A stretch of DNA of 64,000 nucleotides from a bacterium D16-36. GTDB taxonomy: Bacteria; Bacillota; Clostridia; Lachnospirales; Lachnospiraceae. The position numbers and the translations under genes are program-made. The stretch lies in contig RAYF01000032.1 of the NCBI GenBank assembly GCA_003611745.1, positions 1 through 64,000 on the forward strand, given 5' to 3'. How positions within the stretch are numbered: position 1 is the first letter of the stretch; every line of letters starts with the position of its first letter. Below, in pieces: positions 9,729 through 18,889 of this stretch. Below the pieces are notes generated by a model, which saw only the letters and a program-made list of their open reading frames with translations, did not search any database and had not been told where the DNA came from.

Positions 9729-10919
9729 TTAAGCTACATGAAAAAGCTCCCGCACCTTATCTTCCCTGAGTTCAGAACCGATTACACAAATACGTCCCGT
9801 AAAGTCGGCAGCGCCGCGACGCACTTCCGTCTCCTCCGGCACTAAATCAAAGTGGAACCACTCACCCTCCGCTGCTGCCACAATGCCCTTCGCACGGAGC
9901 ACTTCGCCGTACTCTTTGCTGTTTGCCAGCTTATCAATAATCTCTTTAAGCTCTTCTTCTGTAAATTTATGCGCTGTCTCGATTCCCATACTCGTAAATA
10001 CATCATCCGCATGATGATGCCCTTCGTGGCCATGATGGTGCCCATGGCAGCACTCCCCGTCATGATGGTGCTCTTCGTCATGATGATGCCCATGGCAGCA
10101 TTCCCCGTCATGGTGGTGCTCCTCATCATGATGATGCCCATGGCAGCATTCCCCGTCATGGTGGTGTTCTTCGTCATGATGATGCCCATGGCAGCATTCC
10201 CCGTCATGGTGGTGTTCTTCGTCATGATGATGCTCATGGTGATGCTCCCCGTCATGATGGTGGTGTCCATGGCAGCACTCTCCGTCATGATGATGTTCAT
10301 GCTCCTCAAGCAGCTCTTTTTCCAGTGAATTAATCTTTTCCATCGCTTCTAATATATTTTTCCCTGCAATTTCATCCCAAGGTGTTGTGATAACAGAAGC
10401 TTCACTATTTTTCTCACGAATCATTTTCAAACAGGTATCCAGCTTTTCATCTGACACATTTTGTGTACGGCTGAGAATAATTGTCCCTGCATATTCAATC
10501 TGGTTATTATAAAATTCACCGTAGTTTTTCATATACATTTTACATTTTGCCGCATCTACAACTACCGCTGTACTGTTGATGACAGCAGAATCGCCAATCT
10601 TCTGTACTGCCTTGATAACATCTGAAAGCTTGCCCACTCCCGAAGGCTCAATAATAACCCTGTCCGGCGAATATTTTTCCAGCACTTCTTTAAGGGCCTC
10701 CCCAAAGTCTCCCACCAACGAGCAGCAGATACAGCCTGAATTCATCTCTGTAATCTCAATTCCTGCCTCCTTCAGGAATCCGCCGTCAATCCCTATCTCG
10801 CCAAATTCATTTTCAATCAATACCAGCTTTTCCCCCGGAAATGCTTCTGCAATCAGTTTCTTAATCAATGTTGTCTTGCCTGCTCCTAAAAAGCCTGAAA
10901 TAATGTCAATCTTAGCCAT
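9729..10919 (-). CDS. CobW/COG0523 metallochaperone GTPase with His/Cys repeats
   Basis: 396 aa. It has a Walker A GFLGAGKTT (residues 9-17), the COG0523 metal motif GCICCSL near residue 62, switch/base motifs such as IIEPSGVG, and a C-terminal CobW_C domain ending FTGRICVIG. Between GTPase and C-terminal domain, about residues 204-300, lies a metal-binding insert of near-identical 16-residue units built on HHHDEEHHHDGECCHG. GTPases of this class insert or deliver Zn, Co or Ni to target enzymes; the very high His plus Cys content suggests metal storage or capture. SD GAGGAG precedes the ATG. It is followed by the CobW-DUF1980 fusion and preceded by the TrmH-like gene. Confidence 0.9.
   Translation of the reverse strand: MAKIDIISGFLGAGKTTLIKKLIAEAFPGEKLVLIENEFGEIGIDGGFLKEAGIEITEMNSGCICCSLVGDFGEALKEVLEKYSPDRVIIEPSGVGKLSDVIKAVQKIGDSAVINSTAVVVDAAKCKMYMKNYGEFYNNQIEYAGTIILSRTQNVSDEKLDTCLKMIREKNSEASVITTPWDEIAGKNILEAMEKINSLEKELLEEHEHHHDGECCHGHHHHDGEHHHEHHHDEEHHHDGECCHGHHHDEEHHHDGECCHGHHHDEEHHHDGECCHGHHHDEEHHHDGECCHGHHHGHEGHHHADDVFTSMGIETAHKFTEEELKEIIDKLANSKEYGEVLRAKGIVAAAEGEWFHFDLVPEETEVRRGAADFTGRICVIGSELREDKVRELFHVA
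10015..10310 (-). repeat. 48-bp tandem repeats coding the His/Cys block
   Basis: The unit recurs with an exact 48-bp period (for example GCCCATGGCAGCA at about 10039, 10087, 10135 and 10183), giving 16-aa repeats. Copies are almost identical at DNA level, with shorter diverged units at both ends. Such an array can change copy number without breaking the frame. Confidence 0.85.
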
Positions 10920-10948
10920 GTCTCCTCTACTTCCTTTCTTATAAACTA

Positions 10949-11671
10949 TTAAAATCTGCCCTTTGTCGCCTCATACATTGCAATACCTGCTGCAACCGGC
11001 AGATTGAGACTGTCAATTTTGTCAGAATGCGGAATCACCACACTCGTCCCAATCTCTGCAAATTCCTGCGGCAGCCCTGCCGCTTCATTTCCAAATATCA
11101 AAGAAAAAGTTCCCTGTGGATGGATATCACAAAGGTTTTTCTTAGCATTTAGCATAAAGGGGTACATCTCCCTGTCCCCAAATTGCCCCGCATATTCAGC
11201 AAAACTGTCAAAATGCGCAAAATCTGTGGAAAAAACAGCTCCCATAGAAGCCCGGACAACTTTAGGGTCAAATGCATCCACTGCGGGGCGGATTACCGCC
11301 ATCTGGTTTATACCGAAACCAAGCGCGCTCCTCATAATCGTTCCCATGTTTCCAGCATTTGACGGGTTTACCAATACAATATGGGAACCATCCCGGCCGA
11401 GGGTTTCCGGAAATTTCCGAAACTCCCCAATGACATAACAATTCTCTTTTCCTGACAGCACATTAAATATTTTATCCGTATATACTATCTCAATGCCGGC
11501 ATTTTCACACAAATCCTTCAGCTTCTGCAGGGTATCTCCCTGTTTCATAGCAGAATGCACATAGACCCTCTGCACAAAATCCATCTTAAACTTCAAAAGC
11601 TCAAATGTCAACGTAATCCCCAAAGAATACGAAACTGTACTCTCTTTCCGGTATCTTTTATATGCTGCCAA
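10949..11671 (-). CDS. TrmH/SpoU-family RNA 2'-O-methyltransferase
   Basis: About 240 aa. A TTG at 11671, five bases after AAGGAGG, is the best start; the ATG at 11689 has no SD. The C-terminal SPOUT (knotted) domain has the three SpoU motifs: NPSNAGNMGTIMRSALGFG near 115, LIFGNEAAGLP near 195, and SLNLPVAAGIAMYE near the end. The N-terminal part resembles the substrate-binding segment of rRNA/tRNA ribose methyltransferases. The SAM-dependent target (rRNA or tRNA) cannot be told from sequence. It lies upstream of the His-rich CobW gene on the same strand, about 30 bp away, and may be co-transcribed. Confidence 0.85.
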   Translation of the reverse strand: MAAYKRYRKESTVSYSLGITLTFELLKFKMDFVQRVYVHSAMKQGDTLQKLKDLCENAGIEIVYTDKIFNVLSGKENCYVIGEFRKFPETLGRDGSHIVLVNPSNAGNMGTIMRSALGFGINQMAVIRPAVDAFDPKVVRASMGAVFSTDFAHFDSFAEYAGQFGDREMYPFMLNAKKNLCDIHPQGTFSLIFGNEAAGLPQEFAEIGTSVVIPHSDKIDSLNLPVAAGIAMYEATKGRF

Positions 11672-11727
11672 CTCTGCCTCCTTTATCATTTAGGCGTGTT
11701 TCAGAATGAATTTTCAAACACACTCTA

Positions 11728-11755
11728 GAAAAGAGGGATAAATGATATCCCTCTT
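11728..11755 (-). terminator. Terminator of the cheX-like gene
   Basis: AGAGGGATA (11732-11740) pairs with TATCCCTCT (11746-11754), with a short U-run on the minus strand. It lies directly past the stop codon of the CheX-like gene. Confidence 0.6.
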
Positions 11756-11770
11756 GCACGCTGCTATGTA

Positions 11771-12223
11771 TTATTCATTAATAAAAACATCGACTGATAA
11801 TTCCCCTGCCTCGCAGGTAAATGGAATACTAAAATAACCTGATACATCTGGTTTGAATTCTGAGCCAAGAAAATAGCTCGGAGGTGTAATATCTATAATA
11901 ATATTACTATTAGCAAAAACCGTTGCCGCATTTCCCGCAATCATATTCCCAAGTTCTGAGATGGCGCTCTGCCCCATCTCGTCAATCGAATCAACAGGCA
12001 TCATAATCATTTTAGAAACAATCTGAAGCGCAGTCTGGTGCGAAATATTAAGCACAACCTGTCCTGTCAGATTACCGATTATGCCCAGTTTAATAATAGA
12101 AGTATCACTTGCATAGACTCCCTTTACCATGGCAGGTTTCCCTATTTTTAAATCCAACATACACATATCTTTCATAATCTTACAAACAGAAATAATAAAT
12201 GGATTCACATGCTCCGCTTTCAC
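11771..12223 (-). CDS. CheX/CheC-family phosphatase-like protein
   Basis: 150 aa from a GTG start at 12223, preceded by AAGGTG. The protein has the CheX fold signature: a two-fold beta-rich repeat with the helix motif SELGNMIAGNA near residue 90, containing the E-x-x-N pair that positions water in CheC/CheX phosphatases. Family length is about 150 aa, so it is complete. CheX dephosphorylates CheY-P, resetting flagellar motor control. No other chemotaxis gene lies nearby, so it may act on another response regulator. It is monocistronic, with its own terminator, about 125 bp downstream of the parvulin lipoprotein gene. Confidence 0.75.
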   Translation of the reverse strand: MKAEHVNPFIISVCKIMKDMCMLDLKIGKPAMVKGVYASDTSIIKLGIIGNLTGQVVLNISHQTALQIVSKMIMMPVDSIDEMGQSAISELGNMIAGNAATVFANSNIIIDITPPSYFLGSEFKPDVSGYFSIPFTCEAGELSVDVFINE

Positions 12224-12348
12224 AATATCACCTTCCCTTCAACAGTAGTATGATATTTTGTGACTCCACCCCTGACTCCCAACAAAATATGATACCTTTG
12301 TAGTATAACAAATGATAGAATATCTGTAAACTTAAAAATGCTATTTTC

Positions 12349-13365
12349 CTATATATGAAATATCTTCCAGAACGATTTGCTGATACTCACTTCACAATCC
12401 CCCAGCCATTTTTTGTATTTTTCCTTAAACATTTTAGTCTGGCGCTCCTCAATAATCTCCTCCCTGCGGGCATATGTAGCATCCTCGTCATTGTCATCAA
12501 CACAATGCAGGATATAATAGCCGTCTGCTGTTCCGATTACCGGGCTGACTGCCCCCTTTTTCATGGAAAAGGCTGTTGTCACAATACTTCTGTCAAGTTC
12601 TGTATTATCCTGTCCAATTGTCATCTCAACTTTGCCGGCTTCCGTATTCGCTTTTGCAAAATCCAAGAAACTTTCCGCCTTAACAGCCGCACGCCGAAGC
12701 TCATTCGCCCTCTCCCTGGCCGCACGCCTCTCTTTCTCATCCAGCGATACTGACACGCCGCTCTTTGTCGTCCCTTTTGTCATAATCTGAAAGAATTGGA
12801 TTTTTACCTGCCTTGCCTCCTCTTCGGAGACTTCCGTGTCAGCATCATCCGTTGCAATATAAAACATCTTGTTTGCAAGGGCATTTTCTTCATAAATGCT
12901 ACTTAATCCCTGCAGGGATAAATGATATTCTTCCTTATCCTTGCTGTCTGCAGAGCGGAGCAGATCTTCCGCTTTCTGCAGCGCCTCGTCCCTCTCATCA
13001 TTTGTAAGGGTGACATCTTCCTCCTCCGCAGTTGCATTTATTACTTTCAGCTGGGTAATCATATTAATAATCTCTTCTTTCGCATTGTCCCCGATTGTAT
13101 TTCCATTATCCAGTTTGTAGTCCCATATCTCACTGCCGAAGCTATCCTCATACTGCTCTTTGAGCAGGTAGCAGTATCCGAGCACTTCGCTGTATTTTAC
13201 CCCCGCATCACCAGCCTTGATGACAATAGAGTTCTCTTCTATCTCACCATTTTCCAGCCTCACATTGCTGCCAATCTTTTTATCCACGGAACAGCCGGAC
13301 AGCATCGCAGCAGCAGCCATTCCAGACAGTATCACAACAAGAGCCCTCTTACTCCTCTTTATCAT
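12349..13365 (-). CDS. PrsA-like parvulin lipoprotein (peptidyl-prolyl isomerase)
   Basis: 338 aa with an N-terminal signal and lipobox MLSGC (Cys about residue 25), so it is expected to be anchored on the outer face of the membrane. An N-terminal SurA/PrsA-like helical region is followed by a PpiC-type rotamase region at about residues 185-300, recognisable from VKIQFFQIMTK and AVSPVIGTADGYYILHCVDD. PrsA proteins assist folding of secreted proteins. SD AGGAGG precedes ATG 13365. The first 17 bases overlap the 3' end of mfd, indicating translational coupling. The parvulin core is somewhat diverged, so isomerase activity is likely but not certain. Confidence 0.8.
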   Translation of the reverse strand: MIKRSKRALVVILSGMAAAAMLSGCSVDKKIGSNVRLENGEIEENSIVIKAGDAGVKYSEVLGYCYLLKEQYEDSFGSEIWDYKLDNGNTIGDNAKEEIINMITQLKVINATAEEEDVTLTNDERDEALQKAEDLLRSADSKDKEEYHLSLQGLSSIYEENALANKMFYIATDDADTEVSEEEARQVKIQFFQIMTKGTTKSGVSVSLDEKERRAARERANELRRAAVKAESFLDFAKANTEAGKVEMTIGQDNTELDRSIVTTAFSMKKGAVSPVIGTADGYYILHCVDDNDEDATYARREEIIEERQTKMFKEKYKKWLGDCEVSISKSFWKIFHI

Positions 13366-16300
13366 ATAGCCCTCCTATTCTCTTAATCGCGCCTTCCACA
13401 GCGTGAAAGATTTCATCCGCCTGACTTACCTTTGTGCTCTTCTGCCCTGCATCCGGCGCAGCATAGCGCGGAGTACTCACTGTCCACATATTCTTCGCTT
13501 CCTGCAGGATATAGCAAAAATATGGTTCCTCCTCCTGCACATATTTCATCTTCCCTTGATATTCCTCCAACATTTTAGATACCCTGCCACTGTCGACCCT
13601 TGCACTCTCATGCAGATAAAACCGGATTCCATTCGGCTTTTGGACGACCTGTGTCATCTTCGCTTCATGGGCATCCGCCTTCAAAAGCGCAATCCGAAGA
13701 AGATTTTCCGCAGCAGCAGGAATCTCCCCAAAACGGTCTACCAGTTCTTCCTGCAAGTCCCTGTACTCCTCAAGCGTTTCAATTCCCGCAATCCGCTTAT
13801 ACATATCTAACTTCTGGAACTCACTTGATATATAGGATGCCGGGATATAAGCATCTACCTGCAGGTCAATGGCCGTCTCAAATTCCTCCTGCAGTCTGGT
13901 ATCGCCCTTTAAACGGCGCACGGCATCATTCAGCATCTTGCAGTACAAATCGTAACCGACTGCCTCCATGTGCCCAGACTGGGCAGCCCCCAAAAGATTT
14001 CCTGCGCCCCTGATTTCCAAATCGCGCATAGCAACCTTTATACCTGAACCAAGTTCTGTATACTCCCGGATTGCTGCCAGCCTCTTCTCCGCTACTTCCT
14101 TTAACATCTTGTTCCTCTTATACATCAGAAACGCAAACGAAGTGCGGTTAGAACGCCCCACCCTGCCTCTAAGCTGATATAACTGCGAAAGCCCCATCTG
14201 GTCGGCATTGTCTATAATTATCGTATTAACATTAGAAATATCAAGCCCGGTCTCTATGATTGTAGTTGCCACCAGCACATCAATCTCACCGCTGATAAAC
14301 GACATCATAATATTTTCCAGCTGCCGCTCGCTCATCTGCCCGTGGGCATACGCTATATTGGCATCAGGCACAAGCTGCATAACCTCAGATGCCACTTCCT
14401 CAATACTCTTTACCCTGTTATATACATAATAAACCTGCCCACCTCTTGCCATCTCGCGGTTAATCGCTTCCCGTATCGTCTCGCTATTGTGCTCCATGAC
14501 AAATGTCTGTATCGGCAGGCGGTCCACCGGGGGCTCTTCCAGCACACTCATATCGCGGATTCCCACCAGGCTCATATGGAGCGTCCTAGGAATCGGCGTC
14601 GCACTCAAGGTAAGGACATCCACATTCCCCTTTAACTGCTTAATCTTCTCCTTATGCGTCACCCCAAAACGCTGTTCTTCATCCACAATCAGAAGCCCCA
14701 GATCCTTAAATTCGACATCCTTTGATAAAAGCCGGTGTGTCCCCACCACAATATCCGCCTGCCCTTTTTTCAGGCGGGCGATTGCTTTTTTCTGCTGCGC
14801 CGGGGTCCGGAAACGCGACAGCATCTCTACCGATACCGGAAAATCACCCAGACGTTCAATTAATGTATTAAAGTGCTGCTGTGCCAGAATCGTAGTCGGC
14901 ACCAGAAAAGCAACCTGTTTCCCATCATTGACCGCTTTAAAAGCAGCCCTTAACGCAATCTCCGTCTTCCCGTATCCCACATCTCCGCAGATTAAGCGGT
15001 CCATAATCTTGGTGCTCTCCATATCCTTTTTGGTCTCCTGAATCGCACGCAATTGATCCTGTGTCTCCTCAAACGGGAACAATTCCTCAAATTCACGCTG
15101 CCAGACTGTGTCTTGGCTGAACTGATGCCCTTTCATTTCCTGCCGCTTGGCATACAGCAGCACAAGCTCCTTCGCAATCTCCTGCACCGCCCCGCGGACA
15201 CGGGATTTTGTCTTTTTCCACTCTACTGAATTTAGTTTATTCAGCTTTGGTTTCTTTGCATCCTGCCCAGCATATTTCTGCAAAACATCCATTCCGGATG
15301 CCGGAACATACAAATTACCGCCGTCCCCATATTCTATCTTAATATAGTCCTTCGCAACCCGGTCCACCTGAATCTTTTCAATTCCCCGGTAAATACCAAG
15401 CCCATGATTCTCGTGAACCACATAATCGCCTATATTCAAATCATTAAAGCTCTGAATCGTCTTGCCGGAATACTGCTTTTGCTTATGCCGTCTGGCCCTT
15501 GCCTTCGCGCCGAAAATATCCCCCTCCGTCACCACGATAAATTTCGCAGTAGAGTAGGCAAACCCCTTATGCAGAAATCCATAGGAAGCCATTACCTGCC
15601 CGGCCTCAAGCGCTACATCAGGCTTCTCCCTGTAAAACGCAGGAATATCATACTCATTTAAATCCTTGCTAAGCCTCTCCGCCCTCGTACGGGAACCTGA
15701 CAGAAGAAGCACACGGAAACCGTCTTTCTTCCATTTTTTGATATCCTCCGCCAAAAGTTCAAAGTGCTTATTGTAAGATCCTATCGGCTGAACCTGCAGA
15801 TTGTAGACAGCTTCTGCCTCAATCTGTTTTGGCAGGCTGTCTAACATGGTAAGGTAAACGGATCGTTTATTCTGCAGAATAGCATTCACTGTATCTGCAC
15901 TGTACAAAATATCCATCTGCTTTGGCAGGATATATCCTTTCTCAAGCCTTCCCTCCATACTTTCGCGGAACTCTGCCTCTACAGTCTCCATTTTTTCCAT
16001 ACAGCGTTTCGGGTCATCTATAAAAAAAACGGTCTTCTGGCTGTCAAAATAGTCAAAAAGAGAACCTGTCTGCACCGAAAAATAAGGAAGGTAGCCGTCA
16101 AGCCCTATCCTGCTGCCATACACTTCAAATTCTTCCTCAAGCATCTGAATCGTCTCATTAATCCGGTTCGTCCCCTCATGGTTCTTTTCCTTCCGAAACT
16201 GCTGCAAAAGCTTTTTCTGGTCTTCCTTCATACTCTGGAATGCTTCTTTAATTTCCTCCTGTGAAGCAATAAACTCCGACGCCGGAAAGACAGTAAGCCC

Positions 16301-16948
16301 CTCCATCCGTTCAATAGAACGCTGGCTCTCCACATCAAAAGAACGGATGGTGTCAATCTCGTCCCCCCACAGCTCAATCCGGTACGGGCAGTCTGCAGTA
16401 ATCGGAAACAGATCTAATATCCCTCCGCGGACAGAAAAGTCCCCCGGCGCCTCCACCTGATTCTGCCTTTTATATCCCATATTTACCAGATGCCTGCCCA
16501 TCTGCTCCAAATCCAGAAGCTCCCCCTCCTTCACTTCGCAGACAGACTTCTTGTAAATAGAAATAGACGGCAGATGCTCCATGCCGGCATCCATTGTAGT
16601 AACCACCGTTCCGGAAGGCTGCGTCAAAAGTGCTTCAACGACCTTCAGGCGTTCCGCAGTAATGGCATTCCCATGAACATCTGCACTATAAAAAATCACA
16701 TCCTTTGCCGGGAAATACAATGTCTCCCGGTCAAACATGCGATATTCCTCCATTATCTCTCTTGCCTTTATCTCATTTTGTGCCACAATCACCTTCCAGA
16801 AAACCCCCTGAGACAGCCCATAAATAAAATGTGCTTTCTGGGAATCCATGCAGCCGGAAATGTGCAAAGGAAGCTTATTTCTTTCAATGCATTCCTTTGC
16901 ACTGCCATATGCATTAATTTCCTGCAATGGTGCCAATAATGTCTTCAA
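13349..16948 (-). CDS. mfd: Transcription-repair coupling factor Mfd
   Basis: 1199 aa, the usual length. It starts with TTG at 16948 after AAAGGTG; no nearer ATG fits. It has an N-terminal UvrB-like module with the UvrA-binding region, a CarD-like RNA polymerase interaction domain (DLNIGDYVVHENHGLGIYRG near 500), a superfamily 2 translocase with Walker A CGDVGYGKTEIA and DEEQRFGV, motif VI QLRGRVGRS, and a C-terminal TRCF domain. It removes RNA polymerase stalled at lesions and recruits UvrABC; uvrC lies about 3 kb further on the same strand. It overlaps the parvulin gene and sits about 60 bp downstream of pth. Confidence 0.98.
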   Translation of the reverse strand: MKTLLAPLQEINAYGSAKECIERNKLPLHISGCMDSQKAHFIYGLSQGVFWKVIVAQNEIKAREIMEEYRMFDRETLYFPAKDVIFYSADVHGNAITAERLKVVEALLTQPSGTVVTTMDAGMEHLPSISIYKKSVCEVKEGELLDLEQMGRHLVNMGYKRQNQVEAPGDFSVRGGILDLFPITADCPYRIELWGDEIDTIRSFDVESQRSIERMEGLTVFPASEFIASQEEIKEAFQSMKEDQKKLLQQFRKEKNHEGTNRINETIQMLEEEFEVYGSRIGLDGYLPYFSVQTGSLFDYFDSQKTVFFIDDPKRCMEKMETVEAEFRESMEGRLEKGYILPKQMDILYSADTVNAILQNKRSVYLTMLDSLPKQIEAEAVYNLQVQPIGSYNKHFELLAEDIKKWKKDGFRVLLLSGSRTRAERLSKDLNEYDIPAFYREKPDVALEAGQVMASYGFLHKGFAYSTAKFIVVTEGDIFGAKARARRHKQKQYSGKTIQSFNDLNIGDYVVHENHGLGIYRGIEKIQVDRVAKDYIKIEYGDGGNLYVPASGMDVLQKYAGQDAKKPKLNKLNSVEWKKTKSRVRGAVQEIAKELVLLYAKRQEMKGHQFSQDTVWQREFEELFPFEETQDQLRAIQETKKDMESTKIMDRLICGDVGYGKTEIALRAAFKAVNDGKQVAFLVPTTILAQQHFNTLIERLGDFPVSVEMLSRFRTPAQQKKAIARLKKGQADIVVGTHRLLSKDVEFKDLGLLIVDEEQRFGVTHKEKIKQLKGNVDVLTLSATPIPRTLHMSLVGIRDMSVLEEPPVDRLPIQTFVMEHNSETIREAINREMARGGQVYYVYNRVKSIEEVASEVMQLVPDANIAYAHGQMSERQLENIMMSFISGEIDVLVATTIIETGLDISNVNTIIIDNADQMGLSQLYQLRGRVGRSNRTSFAFLMYKRNKMLKEVAEKRLAAIREYTELGSGIKVAMRDLEIRGAGNLLGAAQSGHMEAVGYDLYCKMLNDAVRRLKGDTRLQEEFETAIDLQVDAYIPASYISSEFQKLDMYKRIAGIETLEEYRDLQEELVDRFGEIPAAAENLLRIALLKADAHEAKMTQVVQKPNGIRFYLHESARVDSGRVSKMLEEYQGKMKYVQEEEPYFCYILQEAKNMWTVSTPRYAAPDAGQKSTKVSQADEIFHAVEGAIKRIGGLYDKEE

Positions 16949-17006
16949 TACGTCACCTTTCCTTTAACCACGGGTTTTCTGTTCTGCACCATCACCCGGA
17001 TTCACT

Positions 17007-17567
17007 TTAATTAAACTGATTCATCGCAGCATTAATATCCTGCGCCATAATAACCTTACACGCCGCCGCTGCATCCTGCAAGGCCTCACGCACCAAAGGC
17101 TCCTCGTCGCACGGAAACCTGCTAAGGACATGGTCTGCCAAATCCCAGCCGGGCGGCTTTTCCCCCACACCGATGCGTACCCTCGGAAATTCCTGTGTTC
17201 CAAGATGCTTTATAATGCTTTTCATCCCATTATGCCCACCCGCGCTTCCTTTCGCACGGATCCGCAGCTTTCCCACAGCTAAGTTAATATCGTCATAAAC
17301 AACGATTAGCTGCTCCTCTGGTATGATTTTATAATAATCTGCCAGATCCCTGACGCTCTCCCCGCTGAGGTTCATATAGGTAAGCGGCTTTGCCAGGATC
17401 ACCTTCTGCCCCTCAATCACTCCTTTTCCTATCAAAGCTCTGTGCTTAGCCGTATCTACAGAAATATTATATTCATCCGCCAGTGCTGTAATGGCAGAAA
17501 AACCAATATTATGCCTAGTCCCCTCATACTTCTGCTCCGGATTGCCAAGCCCGACAATAACATACAT
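17007..17567 (-). CDS. pth: Peptidyl-tRNA hydrolase
   Basis: 186 aa, the standard Pth length. Motifs: VGLGNPEQKYEGTRHNIGF at the N-terminus (catalytic His within TRHN), LAKPLTYMNLSGESV, the VYDD(I)NL Asp motif, and KGSAGGHNGMKSII. It cleaves the ester bond of peptidyl-tRNAs dropped from ribosomes and recycles tRNA in the cytoplasm. Starts at ATG 17567. The pth-mfd-parvulin lipoprotein order is a common clostridial arrangement and suggests a housekeeping operon. Confidence 0.97.
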   Translation of the reverse strand: MYVIVGLGNPEQKYEGTRHNIGFSAITALADEYNISVDTAKHRALIGKGVIEGQKVILAKPLTYMNLSGESVRDLADYYKIIPEEQLIVVYDDINLAVGKLRIRAKGSAGGHNGMKSIIKHLGTQEFPRVRIGVGEKPPGWDLADHVLSRFPCDEEPLVREALQDAAAACKVIMAQDINAAMNQFN

Positions 17568-17654
17568 AATTACACCCAGCCTTTCTCAATCTTGAACACT
17601 CTCTCAAAACCGAGAAAGCATAATAAGCGCACTAACCTAAAAATACCATTCTCT

Positions 17655-18794
17655 CTAGAAATGCTTTTTCGAATTGCTCTCTCCCATATGGACTTCCTCG
17701 CCGATATAATTCTGCAGCATATCTCTGGCAACAACGTGCCGGTTGTCCATTGTCCTCATAACATCTTTAATCTCAATGTCCCTTGCGGATTCATCGGACA
17801 GGTTAAGAACCTGATTATCTCGGAATGACAGCACAAACGGACGCAGAATATCAATCGGCCCTTCTGTGATAACAAGCCCCCTGTCACCATTGCTAAGCTC
17901 AACCGCAACACCTGGATTCAGGATATTAATACTCTCTACCAGCGCACGCACTGCCGGCTGGTCGAAACCATTTTCCTTGGCCAGAAGATGGCGGAGCGCA
18001 GTGATTTCGGAGAGAGGCGGCTCTTCATATTTCATTGCTGTCATATTATCATAAACTGCAGCGACCTTCAAAATCTCCACTTCAGGAATCCTCTTTGTCA
18101 CTACAACTTCATCGTCCGTCTTAATATCAAACAGTTCCTTACACACCAGTGTTGCATTTCTCTTAACGCTTGGATCCAGATTGTAATCCTGGCTAAGCAT
18201 CTGGTATCCTGCATAGTGGTATGTATTAATCTTTGTCTTGTCTTCCTCGGAAAGTTCATCTTTTGCTAATTTCCTAAGGCTGACCGGCACCAGAAGGCTG
18301 CCGATATCATAAAGGATGCCAGCCACTACCACATCCAGCTGCTCCTTAAACTCCAGCTTGAGCCTCTTTGACATCAACGCACACAGTATTGCGGTATTCA
18401 GCGCATGCTTATACGGGGTATCCTCCGCACTTCTGAGATTCTGCACGAAATTAATCTTATGATGCAGGTTGCCATAGCGTTTAATAACCTGATTGGCAAA
18501 AGGATACAGCTCTTTCGCCTCCTTTTTGTCTGCCACCTCGTCCAGTACCTCCTTAATTGTAAATATGGACATTGTCTGGAAACGCTCAAACTCAATATCA
18601 TCCTCGCTCATCGGCGGAAGCGGCTCAGCCGGTTCCAGAATATAAACGCCAATCAGCCCAAAGTTATGGATACTCATAATACCCTGACTGGTCAGCTTAG
18701 AATTCCTCTCATAAAGCATTACCCCGTTTTTATTATAGATTGGCTTCGCCAATCTCATTCCCGTTCTCAAGTCATCAGATTTTACAAATAACAT
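17655..18794 (-). CDS. HD-GYP-like domain protein with altered HD motif
   Basis: 379 aa from ATG 18794 (GAGG six bases upstream); the upstream in-frame codons lack an SD. The N-terminal about 60 residues match the small all-beta domain that often precedes HD-GYP domains (LRTGMRLAKPIYNKNGVML). The central region resembles HD-GYP c-di-GMP phosphodiesterases, with conserved pieces YKHALNTA, NTYHYAGYQML and VYDNMTAM. The hallmark LHDIGK is replaced by LYDIGS, so the metal-binding His and the following Lys are missing. Catalysis may be lost, leaving a binding or sensory role. It lies between hprK and pth on the same strand. Confidence 0.7.
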   Translation of the reverse strand: MLFVKSDDLRTGMRLAKPIYNKNGVMLYERNSKLTSQGIMSIHNFGLIGVYILEPAEPLPPMSEDDIEFERFQTMSIFTIKEVLDEVADKKEAKELYPFANQVIKRYGNLHHKINFVQNLRSAEDTPYKHALNTAILCALMSKRLKLEFKEQLDVVVAGILYDIGSLLVPVSLRKLAKDELSEEDKTKINTYHYAGYQMLSQDYNLDPSVKRNATLVCKELFDIKTDDEVVVTKRIPEVEILKVAAVYDNMTAMKYEEPPLSEITALRHLLAKENGFDQPAVRALVESINILNPGVAVELSNGDRGLVITEGPIDILRPFVLSFRDNQVLNLSDESARDIEIKDVMRTMDNRHVVARDMLQNYIGEEVHMGESNSKKHF

Positions 18795-18889
18795 ACTAAT
18801 CCTCATTTCTGCACACGTTCTTTGTGCATAACAAATTTGTGACAAGTGTGCGCAGACACAAATTTGCGTGTGAAAAAATATTTTTCACA

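Noticed and set aside
10015-10310. CRISPR-like array
   Set aside because: The 48-bp repeats are continuous coding sequence without unique spacers; no cas genes are present.
9842-10328. Long open frames on both strands over the His-rich repeats
   Set aside because: They are by-products of the repetitive CAT/GAT codon pattern of the CobW gene and have no SD or domain.
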